From NCBI GenBank assembly GCA_045542315.1, contig JAZQKU010000043.1:11627-75626 (forward strand): DNA of 64,000 bases. Reading direction: 5' to 3'. The notes beneath the pieces are model-generated. The model was not told the origin of the DNA and made no database searches. It saw nothing but the letters and a program-made list of their open reading frames with translations. Shown here in pieces: positions 1 through 8,642 of the stretch; positions within the stretch are counted from its first letter, which is position 1, and each line of letters opens with the position of its first letter. A program made the translations under genes and the position numbers. This DNA is from RGIG5299 sp045542315 (GTDB taxonomy: Bacteria; Bacillota; Clostridia; Oscillospirales; RGIG5299).

Positions 1-292
1 CACCCTCAAACGAAAATTCGTTTCCGCCTTCGGTGTAAACGGGCAGCTCGTTTTCGTTGGTGGTGGCAAAAAGCGTTATTTTCGTGGCGTTTTCCGAAAC
101 GAAAATATCATACTTCCCCGCACCGTTTAAACGGAAATCGTCGCTGTAAATAAGCTCCTCTCCGTTATACACGTTATAGGTAATGCTTTCAGCCGTCACG
201 GAAAAAACCGCGAAGGCAGAAAAGCAGGATAATATCATTAAAACCGAAATCAGATAAGCAGTTAACCTTTGGATAACCTTCACCTTAAACAC
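1..292 (-). CDS. Secreted protein, N-terminal part (cut by window edge)
   Basis: The minus strand reads openly from a GTG at 292 to the window edge. The product begins with a signal peptide: basic residues, then a hydrophobic stretch ending near F-A-V-F-S-V-T-A, followed by a beta-rich exported segment. A second in-frame GTG lies at 283. A sigma-A promoter stands just upstream (314-342). The C-terminal part is missing, so no family can be named. I infer an exported or cell-surface protein. Confidence 0.5.
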   Translation of the reverse strand, partial: MFKVKVIQRLTAYLISVLMILSCFSAFAVFSVTAESITYNVYNGEELIYSDDFRLNGAGKYDIFVSENATKITLFATTNENELPVYTEGGNEFSFEG

Positions 293-313
293 CGCCTTAA
301 TATTTCTTATTAT

Positions 314-342
314 ATTTTATCATAAAAAATGAGGCGTTGCAA
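314..342 (-). promoter_or_regulatory. Sigma-A promoter of the edge-truncated secreted-protein gene
   Basis: On the minus strand TTGCAA (342-337) and TAAAAT (319-314) are 17 bp apart, and the GTG start at 292 follows about 20 bp later. Confidence 0.5.
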
Positions 343-376
343 TATAAATATCAAGTTTCATCTTATTATCAAAAAA

Positions 377-404
377 TAAAAGCCGCATAAAGCGGCTTTT
401 TATT
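377..404 (-). terminator. Rho-independent terminator after mrp
   Basis: AAAAGCCGC and GCGGCTTTT form a hairpin with a five-base loop. On the minus strand a T-run follows, directly downstream of the mrp stop. Confidence 0.75.
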
Positions 405-410
405 TTTCAA

Positions 411-1250
411 TTATTCCTGCTCCCTCTTCGGGGTCTTTTCGATTGCGTCGGCAACGCATTCGAGCCAATCGCCCTCGAAAAGCTCAACGGCGCCTCTGTC
501 TGCCGCGGCGGCAAGACGGGGGTCAATGGGCATTCTCGAGAATACGTCGATTCCGAAATCACGTGCGGTGTCGGCGATCTTCGACTTGCCGAAGATATCG
601 TATTCCTTATCGCAATCGGGACATTTGAAATAGCTCATATTTTCAACTATTGCCAAAACGGGAACGTTCATAAGCTTTGCCATTTTAACAGCCTTTGCAA
701 CGATCATCGAAACGAGCTCTGCGGGAGAGGTTACAATGACGATGCCGTCAACGGGAATAGACTGGAAAACGGTAAGCGGAACGTCACCGGTTCCGGGAGG
801 CATATCCACAAACATATAGTCAACGTCATCCCAGATAACGTCGGTCCAGAACTGCTTTACGGCGCCCGCGATAACGGGACCTCTCCAGACAACGGGGTCG
901 GTATCGTCCTCAAGAAGCATGTTGACCGACATCATTTTAATTCCGGTCTTGCTTTTTCCCGCAAATATTCCGGTTGCGTCTGCCTCGGCCTTTTCCTTCA
1001 CTCCGAACATTTTGGGAATGGAGGGACCGGTAACGTCGGCATCGAGAACTGCGGTGGAAAAGCCGCGACGCTGCATCGTTACGGCAAGAAGGGAGGAAAC
1101 CATTGATTTACCTACGCCGCCCTTGCCGCTGACTACACCGATAACCTTTTTGATGTTGGAGAGCTGATGGGGCTTTTCGATTAAACTTTGCTTTTCGCGG
1201 GAGGAGCAGTTTGAGCTGCAGGTCTCGCAGTTGTGTGTGCATTCGCTCAT
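411..1250 (-). CDS. mrp: Mrp/NBP35-type P-loop ATPase, iron-sulfur carrier
   Basis: The 279-residue protein belongs to the Mrp/ApbC/NBP35 family of cytosolic ATPases that carry and transfer [4Fe-4S] clusters to apoproteins. It has the deviant Walker A GKGGVGKS (residues 42-49), the DMPPGTGD motif (149-156) and the CPDC cluster ligand pair (210-213). An N-terminal tail has four cysteines (C4, C8, C11, C15), as in the NBP35 branch of the family. It follows ftsK on the same strand after a 21-bp gap and is closed by a hairpin terminator. Confidence 0.93.
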   Translation of the reverse strand: MSECTHNCETCSSNCSSREKQSLIEKPHQLSNIKKVIGVVSGKGGVGKSMVSSLLAVTMQRRGFSTAVLDADVTGPSIPKMFGVKEKAEADATGIFAGKSKTGIKMMSVNMLLEDDTDPVVWRGPVIAGAVKQFWTDVIWDDVDYMFVDMPPGTGDVPLTVFQSIPVDGIVIVTSPAELVSMIVAKAVKMAKLMNVPVLAIVENMSYFKCPDCDKEYDIFGKSKIADTARDFGIDVFSRMPIDPRLAAAADRGAVELFEGDWLECVADAIEKTPKREQE

Positions 1251-1271
1251 TTTATCATATCCTTTTTAAAA

Positions 1272-3671
1272 TTAAACTTTTTCGTTCATTTCGGCAATAT
1301 CTGCCTGACGCATCTGTATCTCTGCCCATTCCGCCTTGGTGAGAAGCACCTGACGGGGCTTTGAACCCTCGGGAGGACCTACTATTCCGCGCTCCTCCAT
1401 CTCGTCGATTATTCTTGCGGCTCTGCCGTAGCCGAGCTTCAAGCGGCGCTGAAGCATTGAGGTAGAGACGGTTCTTGCATCGATCGCTATTTCAATAGCG
1501 TCGTCTATCATCGGGTCGGAGTCGCCGTTTCCGCCGCCCTTGTCGCCCTTGCCCTTTTCGCGCTCCTCGACCTGCTTTTCTATCTCCTTCATAACGGCAT
1601 CGTCGTAGTTTGCGGTGCCGTTTTCCTTTATAAAGGAGATGACGGCGGCGATGTCCTTATCGGGAATATAACAGCCCTGTGCGCGTATGCATTTATCCGA
1701 GCCCATCGGGTGATAGAGCATATCGCCCTGTCCTATAAGCTTTTCGGCACCCGTCTGATCGAGAATAATGCCCGAGTCGATACGGCTTGCAACCGCAAAA
1801 GCTATTCTGGAGGGAATGTTGGTTTTTATAAGACCTGTGATAACGTCTGCCGAGGGACGCTGCGTTGCAACGATAAGATACATACCTGCGGCTCTTGCCT
1901 TTTGAGCAAGACGGCAGATAGAATCCTCAACCTCCTTGGGGGCAGTCATCATAAGGTCGTTAAGCTCGTCGATAACAATAACTATCTGGGGAAGCGGCTC
2001 AAGATCGGGGTCGGTTTCCGCCAAGGCGTTATATGAGAATATCTCTCTTACCGAGTTATCTGCAAATAGCTGATAGCGCTTTTGCATTTCGGCAACTGCC
2101 CAGCAAAGAGCGCCGGCCGCCTTTTTGGGGTCTGTAACAACGGGTATCATAAGGTGGGGAATGCCGTTGTAATCGGAAAGCTCAACCATCTTGGGGTCTA
2201 TCATTATAAGCTTTACCTTATCGGGCGAGGCCTTATAGATAAGCGAAACGATTATCGCGTTGATGCAGACCGATTTACCCGAGCCGGTTGCGCCCGCAAT
2301 AAGAAGGTGAGGCATCTTTGCAATATCCATAATTACCGAGCCGCCGCCTATATCCTTGCCGAGCGCGGCGGTAACGTAGCTTTTTGATTCGGAAAACTCA
2401 CGGCTTGCAACTATCTCGCGCATAAACACGGTGGTCTTGTTTTTATTGGGGACCTCAATGCCGATGGCAGCCTTACCGGGAATGGGAGCTTCGATTCTTA
2501 CTCTGCTTGCGGCAAGTGCGAGGGCAAGGTCGTTTGAAAGGTTTGCTATCTTGCTTATCTTAACGCCCATACCGGGAACAAGCTCGAATCTCGTTATCGA
2601 TGGACCTCTTGAAACGTTTGTTATTCTCGTTTCAACGCCAAACGAGGCAAGAGTTGAAACGATTTTGTCCGCCATCTGGCGCATTTCGGCGGTGGCGTCG
2701 ATATTTTCCGCATTGCCCTTGGTAAGAAGGGTAATGGGCGGGAAACGGTAGGGCTTTTCGGCAGGTCTTTCGGACTTTGCCGAGGCCTCGATCTCGTTTA
2801 TCATCTTCGCCTTTTCCTCGGCGGTAACGGTTATCCTCTCGGTCTCCTCGGGAGAAACGGGGGAGGGAATTGAAATTTCGGGAATTTCCGTTTCGTCGGG
2901 CTCAAAGGGAGGTCTTTCCTCCGAAAGAGGAATATCGATAGCGCTTCGCTTTTTCCTTTTTTCTTTTTTGGGCTTTTCCTCTGGCTCGTCGATGGGAATG
3001 TCGATGTTGACGTCACCTATCGGCATAGGCTTCCTTTTGGGAGGCTCCTCAGAAACGGGCTCCTCCTTCTTTGCTTCCTTTTTCGAGGCCTTTTTTGCCT
3101 TTATTTTATCCCAAAGCTTCGAAATTATAGCTGCAACCGAAATATCGAAATACAAAACGAGTGAAACCACTGCGGCAAAAATAAAGATGAGCGCCGAAAG
3201 CACCGCACCGATGCCGCTTGCGAGAGGATAGCCTAAAACTCCGCCTATAACGCCGCCCGAAAAGAGGCTTTTGTTAGAAACGTTAAAAAGGGAGGTGAGC
3301 ATCGCGGAGAAGGTTGAGGCATCGATCCCATCTCTTGCAAAGAGAGAAAAGACCGCGGAGAGCGAGATGAACATTATCGCTCCCGAAACAAGCTTCACGG
3401 CGCGTCTTGCGGTTTTGGGGAATACCGCGTAAACGCCGCTTATTGCCATAATTACGGGCAAAAGGTAGGCGGGGAAGCCGAAAAGACCCAAAAGCACCGA
3501 TCTTATCCACGCGCCTGCCGTGCCGATGTCGAAAAATAACACGGCTATAAAGGCAATGGCAAGGAAAAAGAGGGCAATGCCCGCTATCTGCGCGCCGAGA
3601 TTTTTCTTCGGCGCCTCGGCGGCTTTCTTTTTCACGTTATTCATTTTCCGGGATTTTTTAGCTTTAGCCAT
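1272..3671 (-). CDS. ftsK: FtsK/SpoIIIE DNA translocase
   Basis: This 799-residue protein is a septum-anchored, ATP-driven DNA pump that moves chromosomal DNA through closing division or sporulation septa. It has a basic N-terminus, about four or five membrane helices (residues 25-180), a charged K/E/P-rich linker (185-300), the RecA-like motor with Walker A GATGSGKSVC near residue 460, and a C-terminal winged-helix gamma domain that in the family reads KOPS/SRS orientation sequences. Length and layout fit SpoIIIE/SftA-size members. In a sporulating host one such protein often serves both roles, so I do not separate ftsK from spoIIIE. Confidence 0.93.
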   Translation of the reverse strand: MAKAKKSRKMNNVKKKAAEAPKKNLGAQIAGIALFFLAIAFIAVLFFDIGTAGAWIRSVLLGLFGFPAYLLPVIMAISGVYAVFPKTARRAVKLVSGAIMFISLSAVFSLFARDGIDASTFSAMLTSLFNVSNKSLFSGGVIGGVLGYPLASGIGAVLSALIFIFAAVVSLVLYFDISVAAIISKLWDKIKAKKASKKEAKKEEPVSEEPPKRKPMPIGDVNIDIPIDEPEEKPKKEKRKKRSAIDIPLSEERPPFEPDETEIPEISIPSPVSPEETERITVTAEEKAKMINEIEASAKSERPAEKPYRFPPITLLTKGNAENIDATAEMRQMADKIVSTLASFGVETRITNVSRGPSITRFELVPGMGVKISKIANLSNDLALALAASRVRIEAPIPGKAAIGIEVPNKNKTTVFMREIVASREFSESKSYVTAALGKDIGGGSVIMDIAKMPHLLIAGATGSGKSVCINAIIVSLIYKASPDKVKLIMIDPKMVELSDYNGIPHLMIPVVTDPKKAAGALCWAVAEMQKRYQLFADNSVREIFSYNALAETDPDLEPLPQIVIVIDELNDLMMTAPKEVEDSICRLAQKARAAGMYLIVATQRPSADVITGLIKTNIPSRIAFAVASRIDSGIILDQTGAEKLIGQGDMLYHPMGSDKCIRAQGCYIPDKDIAAVISFIKENGTANYDDAVMKEIEKQVEEREKGKGDKGGGNGDSDPMIDDAIEIAIDARTVSTSMLQRRLKLGYGRAARIIDEMEERGIVGPPEGSKPRQVLLTKAEWAEIQMRQADIAEMNEKV

Positions 3672-3707
3672 TTAAACACCCAACTTTCAACGAAAGAAAT
3701 TTTTGAA

Positions 3708-4541
3708 TTATTTAATAAAAGACCATATTACGGCAAATATACCCACGATACCGCAGTAGATCGAGAATATGAAGAATTTATTTTTCTCGGAGATAAGCTT
3801 TACCATCCAGATAGCCAGAACGCCGACGACGGCGGCAACGGCGGCCCCCGCGATGCAGTAGATAACGGGAGTTTCCATTCCCACCTCGATCACGTCGAGA
3901 ATGGTAAGAAGATTTGCGCCGAGCACTGCGGGGATAGACATAACGAAGGCAAACTCAACGGCAAAGGCTTTGTCAAAGCCGCAAAGAAGTCCGCCTGTTA
4001 TGGTGGCACCCGAGCGTGAAATGCCGGGAAGGGTGGCAACCGCCTGGAAAAGACCTACTATAAGGGGGTGACGGAGCTTTGCGTTTTCGCAGGTTATCTT
4101 TCCCTTTGAAAAACGGTCGCACAAAACGAGAAGACCCGATGTAAGAATAAGCAAAAGACCTACTGCGAGAGTGCTTGCGAAAAGTGCCTCGATCTTATCT
4201 TTAACAAGAAGCACGAAGAAAAGCGGAATCATTGAAATAATAACGTAAACGAGCATTTTTTCGTATTTTTCCGCCGCCTTGAAGCTGTATTTTCCCGTGA
4301 ATATCTTTTTTACCGATGAGAAAAAGGCCTTGATAAGTCCCCACACGGTGGCCCTGAAGACCACGATGACCGCAACGAGTGTGCCGAAGTGAAGAAATAC
4401 GTCAAACGCTAAATTTTCCGCCTCGTTATAGGAAAGACCGAAGATCTGCTGTGCAAGCACGAGATGTCCCGAGCTTGAAATGGGTAAAAATTCGGCAAGC
4501 CCCTGAATAATACCCAAAAGAATCGCTTTGATAAAACCCAT
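3708..4541 (-). CDS. uppP: Undecaprenyl-diphosphatase UppP (BacA)
   Basis: This 277-residue multi-pass membrane enzyme dephosphorylates undecaprenyl pyrophosphate to recycle the lipid carrier of cell-wall synthesis, and in many species gives bacitracin tolerance. Both family signatures are present: the GLAEFLPISSSGH block near the N-terminus and PGISRSGAT in the second half, each supplying catalytic residues. I choose the ATG at 4541 because an AGGAG lies 7 bp upstream; a longer reading from 4562 would start inside the ymdB stop region. It overlaps nothing but is tightly coupled to ymdB, whose stop lies in its ribosome-site region. Confidence 0.92.
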   Translation of the reverse strand: MGFIKAILLGIIQGLAEFLPISSSGHLVLAQQIFGLSYNEAENLAFDVFLHFGTLVAVIVVFRATVWGLIKAFFSSVKKIFTGKYSFKAAEKYEKMLVYVIISMIPLFFVLLVKDKIEALFASTLAVGLLLILTSGLLVLCDRFSKGKITCENAKLRHPLIVGLFQAVATLPGISRSGATITGGLLCGFDKAFAVEFAFVMSIPAVLGANLLTILDVIEVGMETPVIYCIAGAAVAAVVGVLAIWMVKLISEKNKFFIFSIYCGIVGIFAVIWSFIK

Positions 4542-4551
4542 GATAAAACTC

Positions 4552-5325
4552 CTATCTGTCAAAAATTTCTTTGATTGCTTCTATTGAAACTGCCTTGCCA
4601 TTTTCACATTCAATGACAACGCCGTTTATAAGAAAAGGGGGCGTGTCTGCCTGAACGAGCTTTTGCTTGCCGCCGTTTACGAAGCGGTCGATAACCTCTT
4701 CCTTGTTTACCCCGAGCACGCTGTTTAACGAGCCGCAAAAGCCTGCGTCGGAGATAAAGGCGGTGCCGCCCTCTAAAATTTCGGCGTCGTTGGTCTGGGC
4801 GTGGGTGTGGGTGCCGATGACCGCCGTTGCGATCCCGTCAAGCCAAAATCCCATTGCTCTTTTCTCACTCGAGGCCTCGGCGTGAAAGTCAACTATAACT
4901 GTATCGGTTTCCTCCTTGAGCCTTAATACCTCACTTTTTGCCGCAATAAACGGATTTTCACATTTTGACACCATATTGACGGTGCCCGAAACCGATATAA
5001 CTCCGACCTTGAAGCGGACGGCGTCGTAGATAACGCTTCCCACGCCGCTATCGGTGCTCCAATTAAGCGGCCTCAAAATGTAAGGAATATCAAAAACGTC
5101 GCGGCTTCCTCTGTCAAATGAGTGGTTGCCGCCGCTTATAACGTCGGCGCCCGCGGCAAAGATCGCGTTTGCCTCGTATTCGGTAATTCCGTTTCCGGGT
5201 GCGGAATTTTCGCCGTTTACCACCGTGAAATCGGCATTGTATTTGTTTTTAAGCCTCGGAAGCTTATTCACGAGAAGCTCCACGCCGCCTCTGCCGACAA
5301 CGTCGGCAATAAAAAGTATTCTCAT
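4552..5325 (-). CDS. ymdB: YmdB-family metallophosphoesterase
   Basis: The 257-residue protein matches the TIGR00282/YmdB family of dimetal phosphodiesterases. The B. subtilis member hydrolyses 2',3'-cyclic AMP and affects the switch between motility and biofilm. Visible metal ligands include D8 in IADVVGRGG, the NGEN and GGNHSFD motifs, DFHAEA and GTHTHAQT, in the expected order. Length is normal. It lies between rodA and uppP in one minus-strand run. The substrate in this organism is not shown by the sequence. Confidence 0.9.
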   Translation of the reverse strand: MRILFIADVVGRGGVELLVNKLPRLKNKYNADFTVVNGENSAPGNGITEYEANAIFAAGADVISGGNHSFDRGSRDVFDIPYILRPLNWSTDSGVGSVIYDAVRFKVGVISVSGTVNMVSKCENPFIAAKSEVLRLKEETDTVIVDFHAEASSEKRAMGFWLDGIATAVIGTHTHAQTNDAEILEGGTAFISDAGFCGSLNSVLGVNKEEVIDRFVNGGKQKLVQADTPPFLINGVVIECENGKAVSIEAIKEIFDR

Positions 5326-5338
5326 AAAAGCTCCTTTA

Positions 5339-6463
5339 TCACAAGGCTTCCTGCCAATTTTTCTTTTTGTGGCGCATAACCGACAAAACGAGCCCTACGG
5401 CAAGCCATACGGAAAGCATTGAGGAGCCGCCCGCCGAGAAGAAGGGAAGGGTAATGCCGATAACGGGTGTAAGCCCCACGCACATTCCTATATTGATTAT
5501 TATCTGCACCAGAAACATTGCCGAAACGCCGACCAGAATGGCCCTTCCGAAGCTGTCGGTGCTTTTTTTGGTATTATAAAAAATACGCGATACGATAAAA
5601 AGAAGAAGAACGACTGCCGTCATACAGCCGAAAAATCCGAACTCCTCGCCGCAGACGGCGAAGATAAAATCGGTGTGCTTTGCGGGCAAGGCGTTTGTCT
5701 GCGTCATTACCCCTTGCATATAGCCCGCTCCGAAGAACTTTCCGCTTCCCAAAGCGATCTTTGAACGAATGACCTGATAGCCGTAGCCGAGCGGGTCAAG
5801 CTCGGGATTGAAAAGGGTGAGTATTCTGAAGCGCTGCCTGTCCTTCAGAACGAAGTTCCAGATAAAAGGTATTGCTCCGATAACGGGAACTATGCAAAGC
5901 ACGAGATATTTGATTCTGAAGCCGGCGGTGATTATCATTATAAGGAAGATAAGACCGTAGACGGTCGCCATTCCCATATCATTCTGAATAAGCACGCCAA
6001 CTATATATGCTCCCGCATGCAAAAAGAGGAAAAAGAGATTTTTCGGGTTGTTTATTTCGTCACCGAGATAGCTTACGTGTGCCGCGATTGTGACGATGTA
6101 AACGAGCTTGATAAACTCGGAGGGCTGAACGGAAACTCCAAACACCACGAGCCAGCTGTTGTTGCCTGCGATCTCGGGCGCAAAAAGTCCAACCGCCACG
6201 AGGGCAAGGACAGCCACCGGCACACAAAACTTTGAGATAGGCTCAAAGAGATGATAGTCGATCAACGAAATAACGAGAGCGAGCAAAAGGCCCAAGACCG
6301 CGGCGGCGATCTGCACCAGGACCAAACGGTCGGGCGAAACTCCCGCAGGCGGGTTATTTACCGCCGAAATAACGAGAGCGATTCCGAAAACGGACGCACA
6401 AAGAGCGCCTGCCAATAAAGGCAGGTCAAGCGGCTTTATGAAGCCTTGCAAAAGCTTCCTCAT
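5339..6463 (-). CDS. rodA: RodA/FtsW/SpoVE-family (SEDS) peptidoglycan polymerase
   Basis: The 374-residue integral membrane protein has about ten hydrophobic helices and is a SEDS glycosyltransferase that polymerises lipid II into glycan strands with a partner class-B PBP. It shows the SEDS block N-N-S-W-L in the first third, the LNPELDPLGYGYQ region and the conserved C-terminal stretch with PFFSAGGSS. The short N-terminus and the KHTDFIFAV-type motif fit RodA better than FtsW. No PBP or mreBCD gene lies nearby, so assignment to elongation rather than division or sporulation is inferred. Confidence 0.85.
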   Translation of the reverse strand: MRKLLQGFIKPLDLPLLAGALCASVFGIALVISAVNNPPAGVSPDRLVLVQIAAAVLGLLLALVISLIDYHLFEPISKFCVPVAVLALVAVGLFAPEIAGNNSWLVVFGVSVQPSEFIKLVYIVTIAAHVSYLGDEINNPKNLFFLFLHAGAYIVGVLIQNDMGMATVYGLIFLIMIITAGFRIKYLVLCIVPVIGAIPFIWNFVLKDRQRFRILTLFNPELDPLGYGYQVIRSKIALGSGKFFGAGYMQGVMTQTNALPAKHTDFIFAVCGEEFGFFGCMTAVVLLLFIVSRIFYNTKKSTDSFGRAILVGVSAMFLVQIIINIGMCVGLTPVIGITLPFFSAGGSSMLSVWLAVGLVLSVMRHKKKNWQEAL

Positions 6464-6493
6464 TCGCTTTCGTTCCTCTCTGCTTTAATAAAT

Positions 6494-7774
6494 TTATTCA
6501 GCCGATTCAAAAACCTCGCCGTCGGCGGCAAGCTCAAGAGCCGCCGTGGCTTCCGATTCCGAAAGCCCGGAAACGCCCTTTAATTTCGAGCGTATCATTC
6601 TCGAACGGGTGCCGATAAGGGTGTCGAGATCCTTGCTTGCGTCGTCAAGCTTTTTCTGAGTCTTTTCCAAAAGACCGCCGAACTTATCGAATTCGGTCTT
6701 TACTGCGCCTAAAATGCTCCATACCTCACTTGAGCGCTTCTGTATTTTAAGGGTCTGGAAGCCCATCTGCAGGCTGTTTAAAAGCGCCGCTACGGTTGAC
6801 GGACCGCAGACGTTTATTTTATATTCCCGCAAAAGCGCTTCGATAAGCTCGCCCTTTGCCGCCTCGGCGTAAAGACCCTCGGAGGGTAAGAACATGATCG
6901 CAAAATCGGTGGTAACGGGGGGTGCTACGTATTTTTCCGAAATGGATCTTGCCTCGGCCTTAAAAGCTCTGTGAAGCTCCTTCCTTGCGGCCTCAACAGC
7001 CGACTTGTCGCCGGATTCGTAGGCATCGAGAAGATGGTTGTAGGTTATGACGGGGAATTTCGAGTCGATAGGCAGATAAACGGGATCCTCGCCCTTTCCG
7101 GGAAGCTTCACAACGAAGTCAACGCGGTCAAGACTTCCTGACGTTACTGCAAACTGCTTTTCCCAAAGCTTTTGGGGAAGTATCTCGGTGAGAATGCTTT
7201 CAAGCTGTATCTCTCCCATATTTCCGCTTGCCTTTACGTTGGTAAGGGCGTTTTTGAGGTCACCCACGCTTGATGCGAGCGACTGCATCTCTCCAAGCCC
7301 CTTTTGCACCGCTTCAAGCCTTTCGGAAACGGTGTTGAAGGATTGGGCAAAGCGCTCGTTTAAGGTCTTTTGGAGCTTTTCGTCAACAACTACCTTTATT
7401 TCGTTAAGCTTCGTTTCGTTTTCCTTTTTCATTCCGTCAATGCTTTTTTCTGTGTTTTCCTTTATGGCATTAAGACTCTTTTCGTTTGATTCGGCAAAGG
7501 TTTTGAAGCGAGAGTCCATTGAATTGGAAAGATCGTTTACCGTTTTGCGGAGAGTTTCCATCGAGTTGTTCTGATTTTCCGAAACGGTGCGGCTTATTTC
7601 CGAAACCGATTTAAGCTGCAGGGCAATAAGAGCGTTATCTCTTTCTGCGCGCTCGTCGATTATCTTCTTTATTTCGTCGGTGTTGCTCTTTTGCTTTTTC
7701 GTTACCACCGCAATAAGCGCCGCGGCGGAAAAAAGACAGGCAAGAGCGGAAAGCACAACTGCAATCGTTTCCAT
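6494..7774 (-). CDS. rmuC: RmuC-family DNA recombination protein
   Basis: The 426-residue protein has one N-terminal membrane anchor (about residues 2-25), a long coiled coil (about 35-185) and a C-terminal RmuC domain of the PD-(D/E)XK nuclease-like fold (about 195-380). RmuC limits DNA inversions and rearrangements in E. coli; its biochemical activity is poorly defined. I choose the ATG at 7774 because AAAAGGA lies 9 bp upstream; the in-frame TTG at 7795 has no ribosome site. It is the first gene of the minus-strand run. Confidence 0.88.
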   Translation of the reverse strand: METIAVVLSALACLFSAAALIAVVTKKQKSNTDEIKKIIDERAERDNALIALQLKSVSEISRTVSENQNNSMETLRKTVNDLSNSMDSRFKTFAESNEKSLNAIKENTEKSIDGMKKENETKLNEIKVVVDEKLQKTLNERFAQSFNTVSERLEAVQKGLGEMQSLASSVGDLKNALTNVKASGNMGEIQLESILTEILPQKLWEKQFAVTSGSLDRVDFVVKLPGKGEDPVYLPIDSKFPVITYNHLLDAYESGDKSAVEAARKELHRAFKAEARSISEKYVAPPVTTDFAIMFLPSEGLYAEAAKGELIEALLREYKINVCGPSTVAALLNSLQMGFQTLKIQKRSSEVWSILGAVKTEFDKFGGLLEKTQKKLDDASKDLDTLIGTRSRMIRSKLKGVSGLSESEATAALELAADGEVFESAE

Positions 7775-7921
7775 AAATAAACGTCCTTTTCGCAATTTAA
7801 TAGTTGATTTAATAATACCTCATAATATTATAACAAATAATTTAAATAATTTAAAGGGCTTTTTGCAAAAAAGTGGCGAAAAAATATAAAAAATTTTATA
7901 ATGAAATTTAGTAAAAAGTTA

Positions 7922-7950
7922 TTGACAAACGATAATACGTGTGATACAAT
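7922..7950 (+). promoter_or_regulatory. Sigma-A promoter of the DUF2975 operon
   Basis: Perfect TTGACA (7922-7927) and TACAAT (7945-7950) with a 17-bp spacer. The start codon at 7974 follows 23 bp later, behind AAAGAGG. Confidence 0.8.
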
Positions 7951-7973
7951 ATTTAACGAAAGAGGTGTTTTTT

Positions 7974-8420
7974 ATGTTAAACTACAAACGCTCTGCAAGA
8001 TTTACTCTCTGGGTGCTTGCAATAGGGTCGGCGGCGCTTCTGGCGCTCTTTATCGGTGCTCCGTTTTTAATGCCGTTTCTTGAAAAGATCGGTCACGGCA
8101 CAAAAACAGAATACACCGTTTTTCTCGTGGCATTTTACATTACGGCAACCCTCGGATTTGCGGTGATCGCACTGCTTTTCAAGCTTTTGAAAAACGTTAT
8201 CGGAGAGCGTCTTTTCGTCACCGAAAACGTGAAGCTTTTAAATGCGGTGTCCTATCTCTGCTTTGCGGTAGTACCCGTTTGCTTTGCGGCGGGATTCTGG
8301 TTTATCACTCTGTTTGCCTTCTCACTTGCGGCACTTTTTATGGGATTTGTGGTGCGTATCGTAATGCACTCCTTTGAATATGCCGTCGAAATAAAAGAAG
8401 AAAACGAACTTACCGTGTGA
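7974..8420 (+). CDS. DUF2975 membrane protein
   Basis: The 148-residue protein has four hydrophobic helices and a short charged C-terminus, the pattern of DUF2975. Members usually pair with a small Cro/CI-type regulator directly downstream, as here. The pair resembles YoaS/YozG of Bacillus; the function is unknown, possibly a membrane-linked control of the regulator. The ATG at 7974 is chosen for its AAAGAGG ribosome site; the upstream in-frame GTG at 7941 lies inside the promoter. Confidence 0.75.
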   Translation: MLNYKRSARFTLWVLAIGSAALLALFIGAPFLMPFLEKIGHGTKTEYTVFLVAFYITATLGFAVIALLFKLLKNVIGERLFVTENVKLLNAVSYLCFAVVPVCFAAGFWFITLFAFSLAALFMGFVVRIVMHSFEYAVEIKEENELTV

Positions 8421-8430
8421 GGTGCGAAAT

Positions 8431-8640
8431 ATGCCTATAATAGTAAATCTCGACGTAATGCTCGCAAAGCGTAAAATGGCATCAAACGAGCTTGCCGCAA
8501 AGATCAATATAACCACTGCAAACCTTTCGATTTTAAAGACGGGCAAGGCAAAGGCTGTGCGCTTCCAGACCCTTGAAAAGATCTGTAAGGAGCTTGATTG
8601 CCAGCCCGGCGACATTCTGGAATACAGAAAAGAGGAATAA
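8431..8640 (+). CDS. YozG-type Cro/CI helix-turn-helix regulator
   Basis: This 69-residue single-domain DNA-binding protein has a Cro/C1-type helix-turn-helix of the HTH_26 (YozG) type, with recognition helix around T-T-A-N-L-S-I-L and a conserved C-terminal Q-P-G-D-I-L-E-Y. The GAGGTG site at 8419-8424 overlaps the end of the DUF2975 gene, which indicates translational coupling. I infer that it regulates this operon, with the membrane protein as partner. Confidence 0.82.
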   Translation: MPIIVNLDVMLAKRKMASNELAAKINITTANLSILKTGKAKAVRFQTLEKICKELDCQPGDILEYRKEE

Positions 8641-8642
8641 TT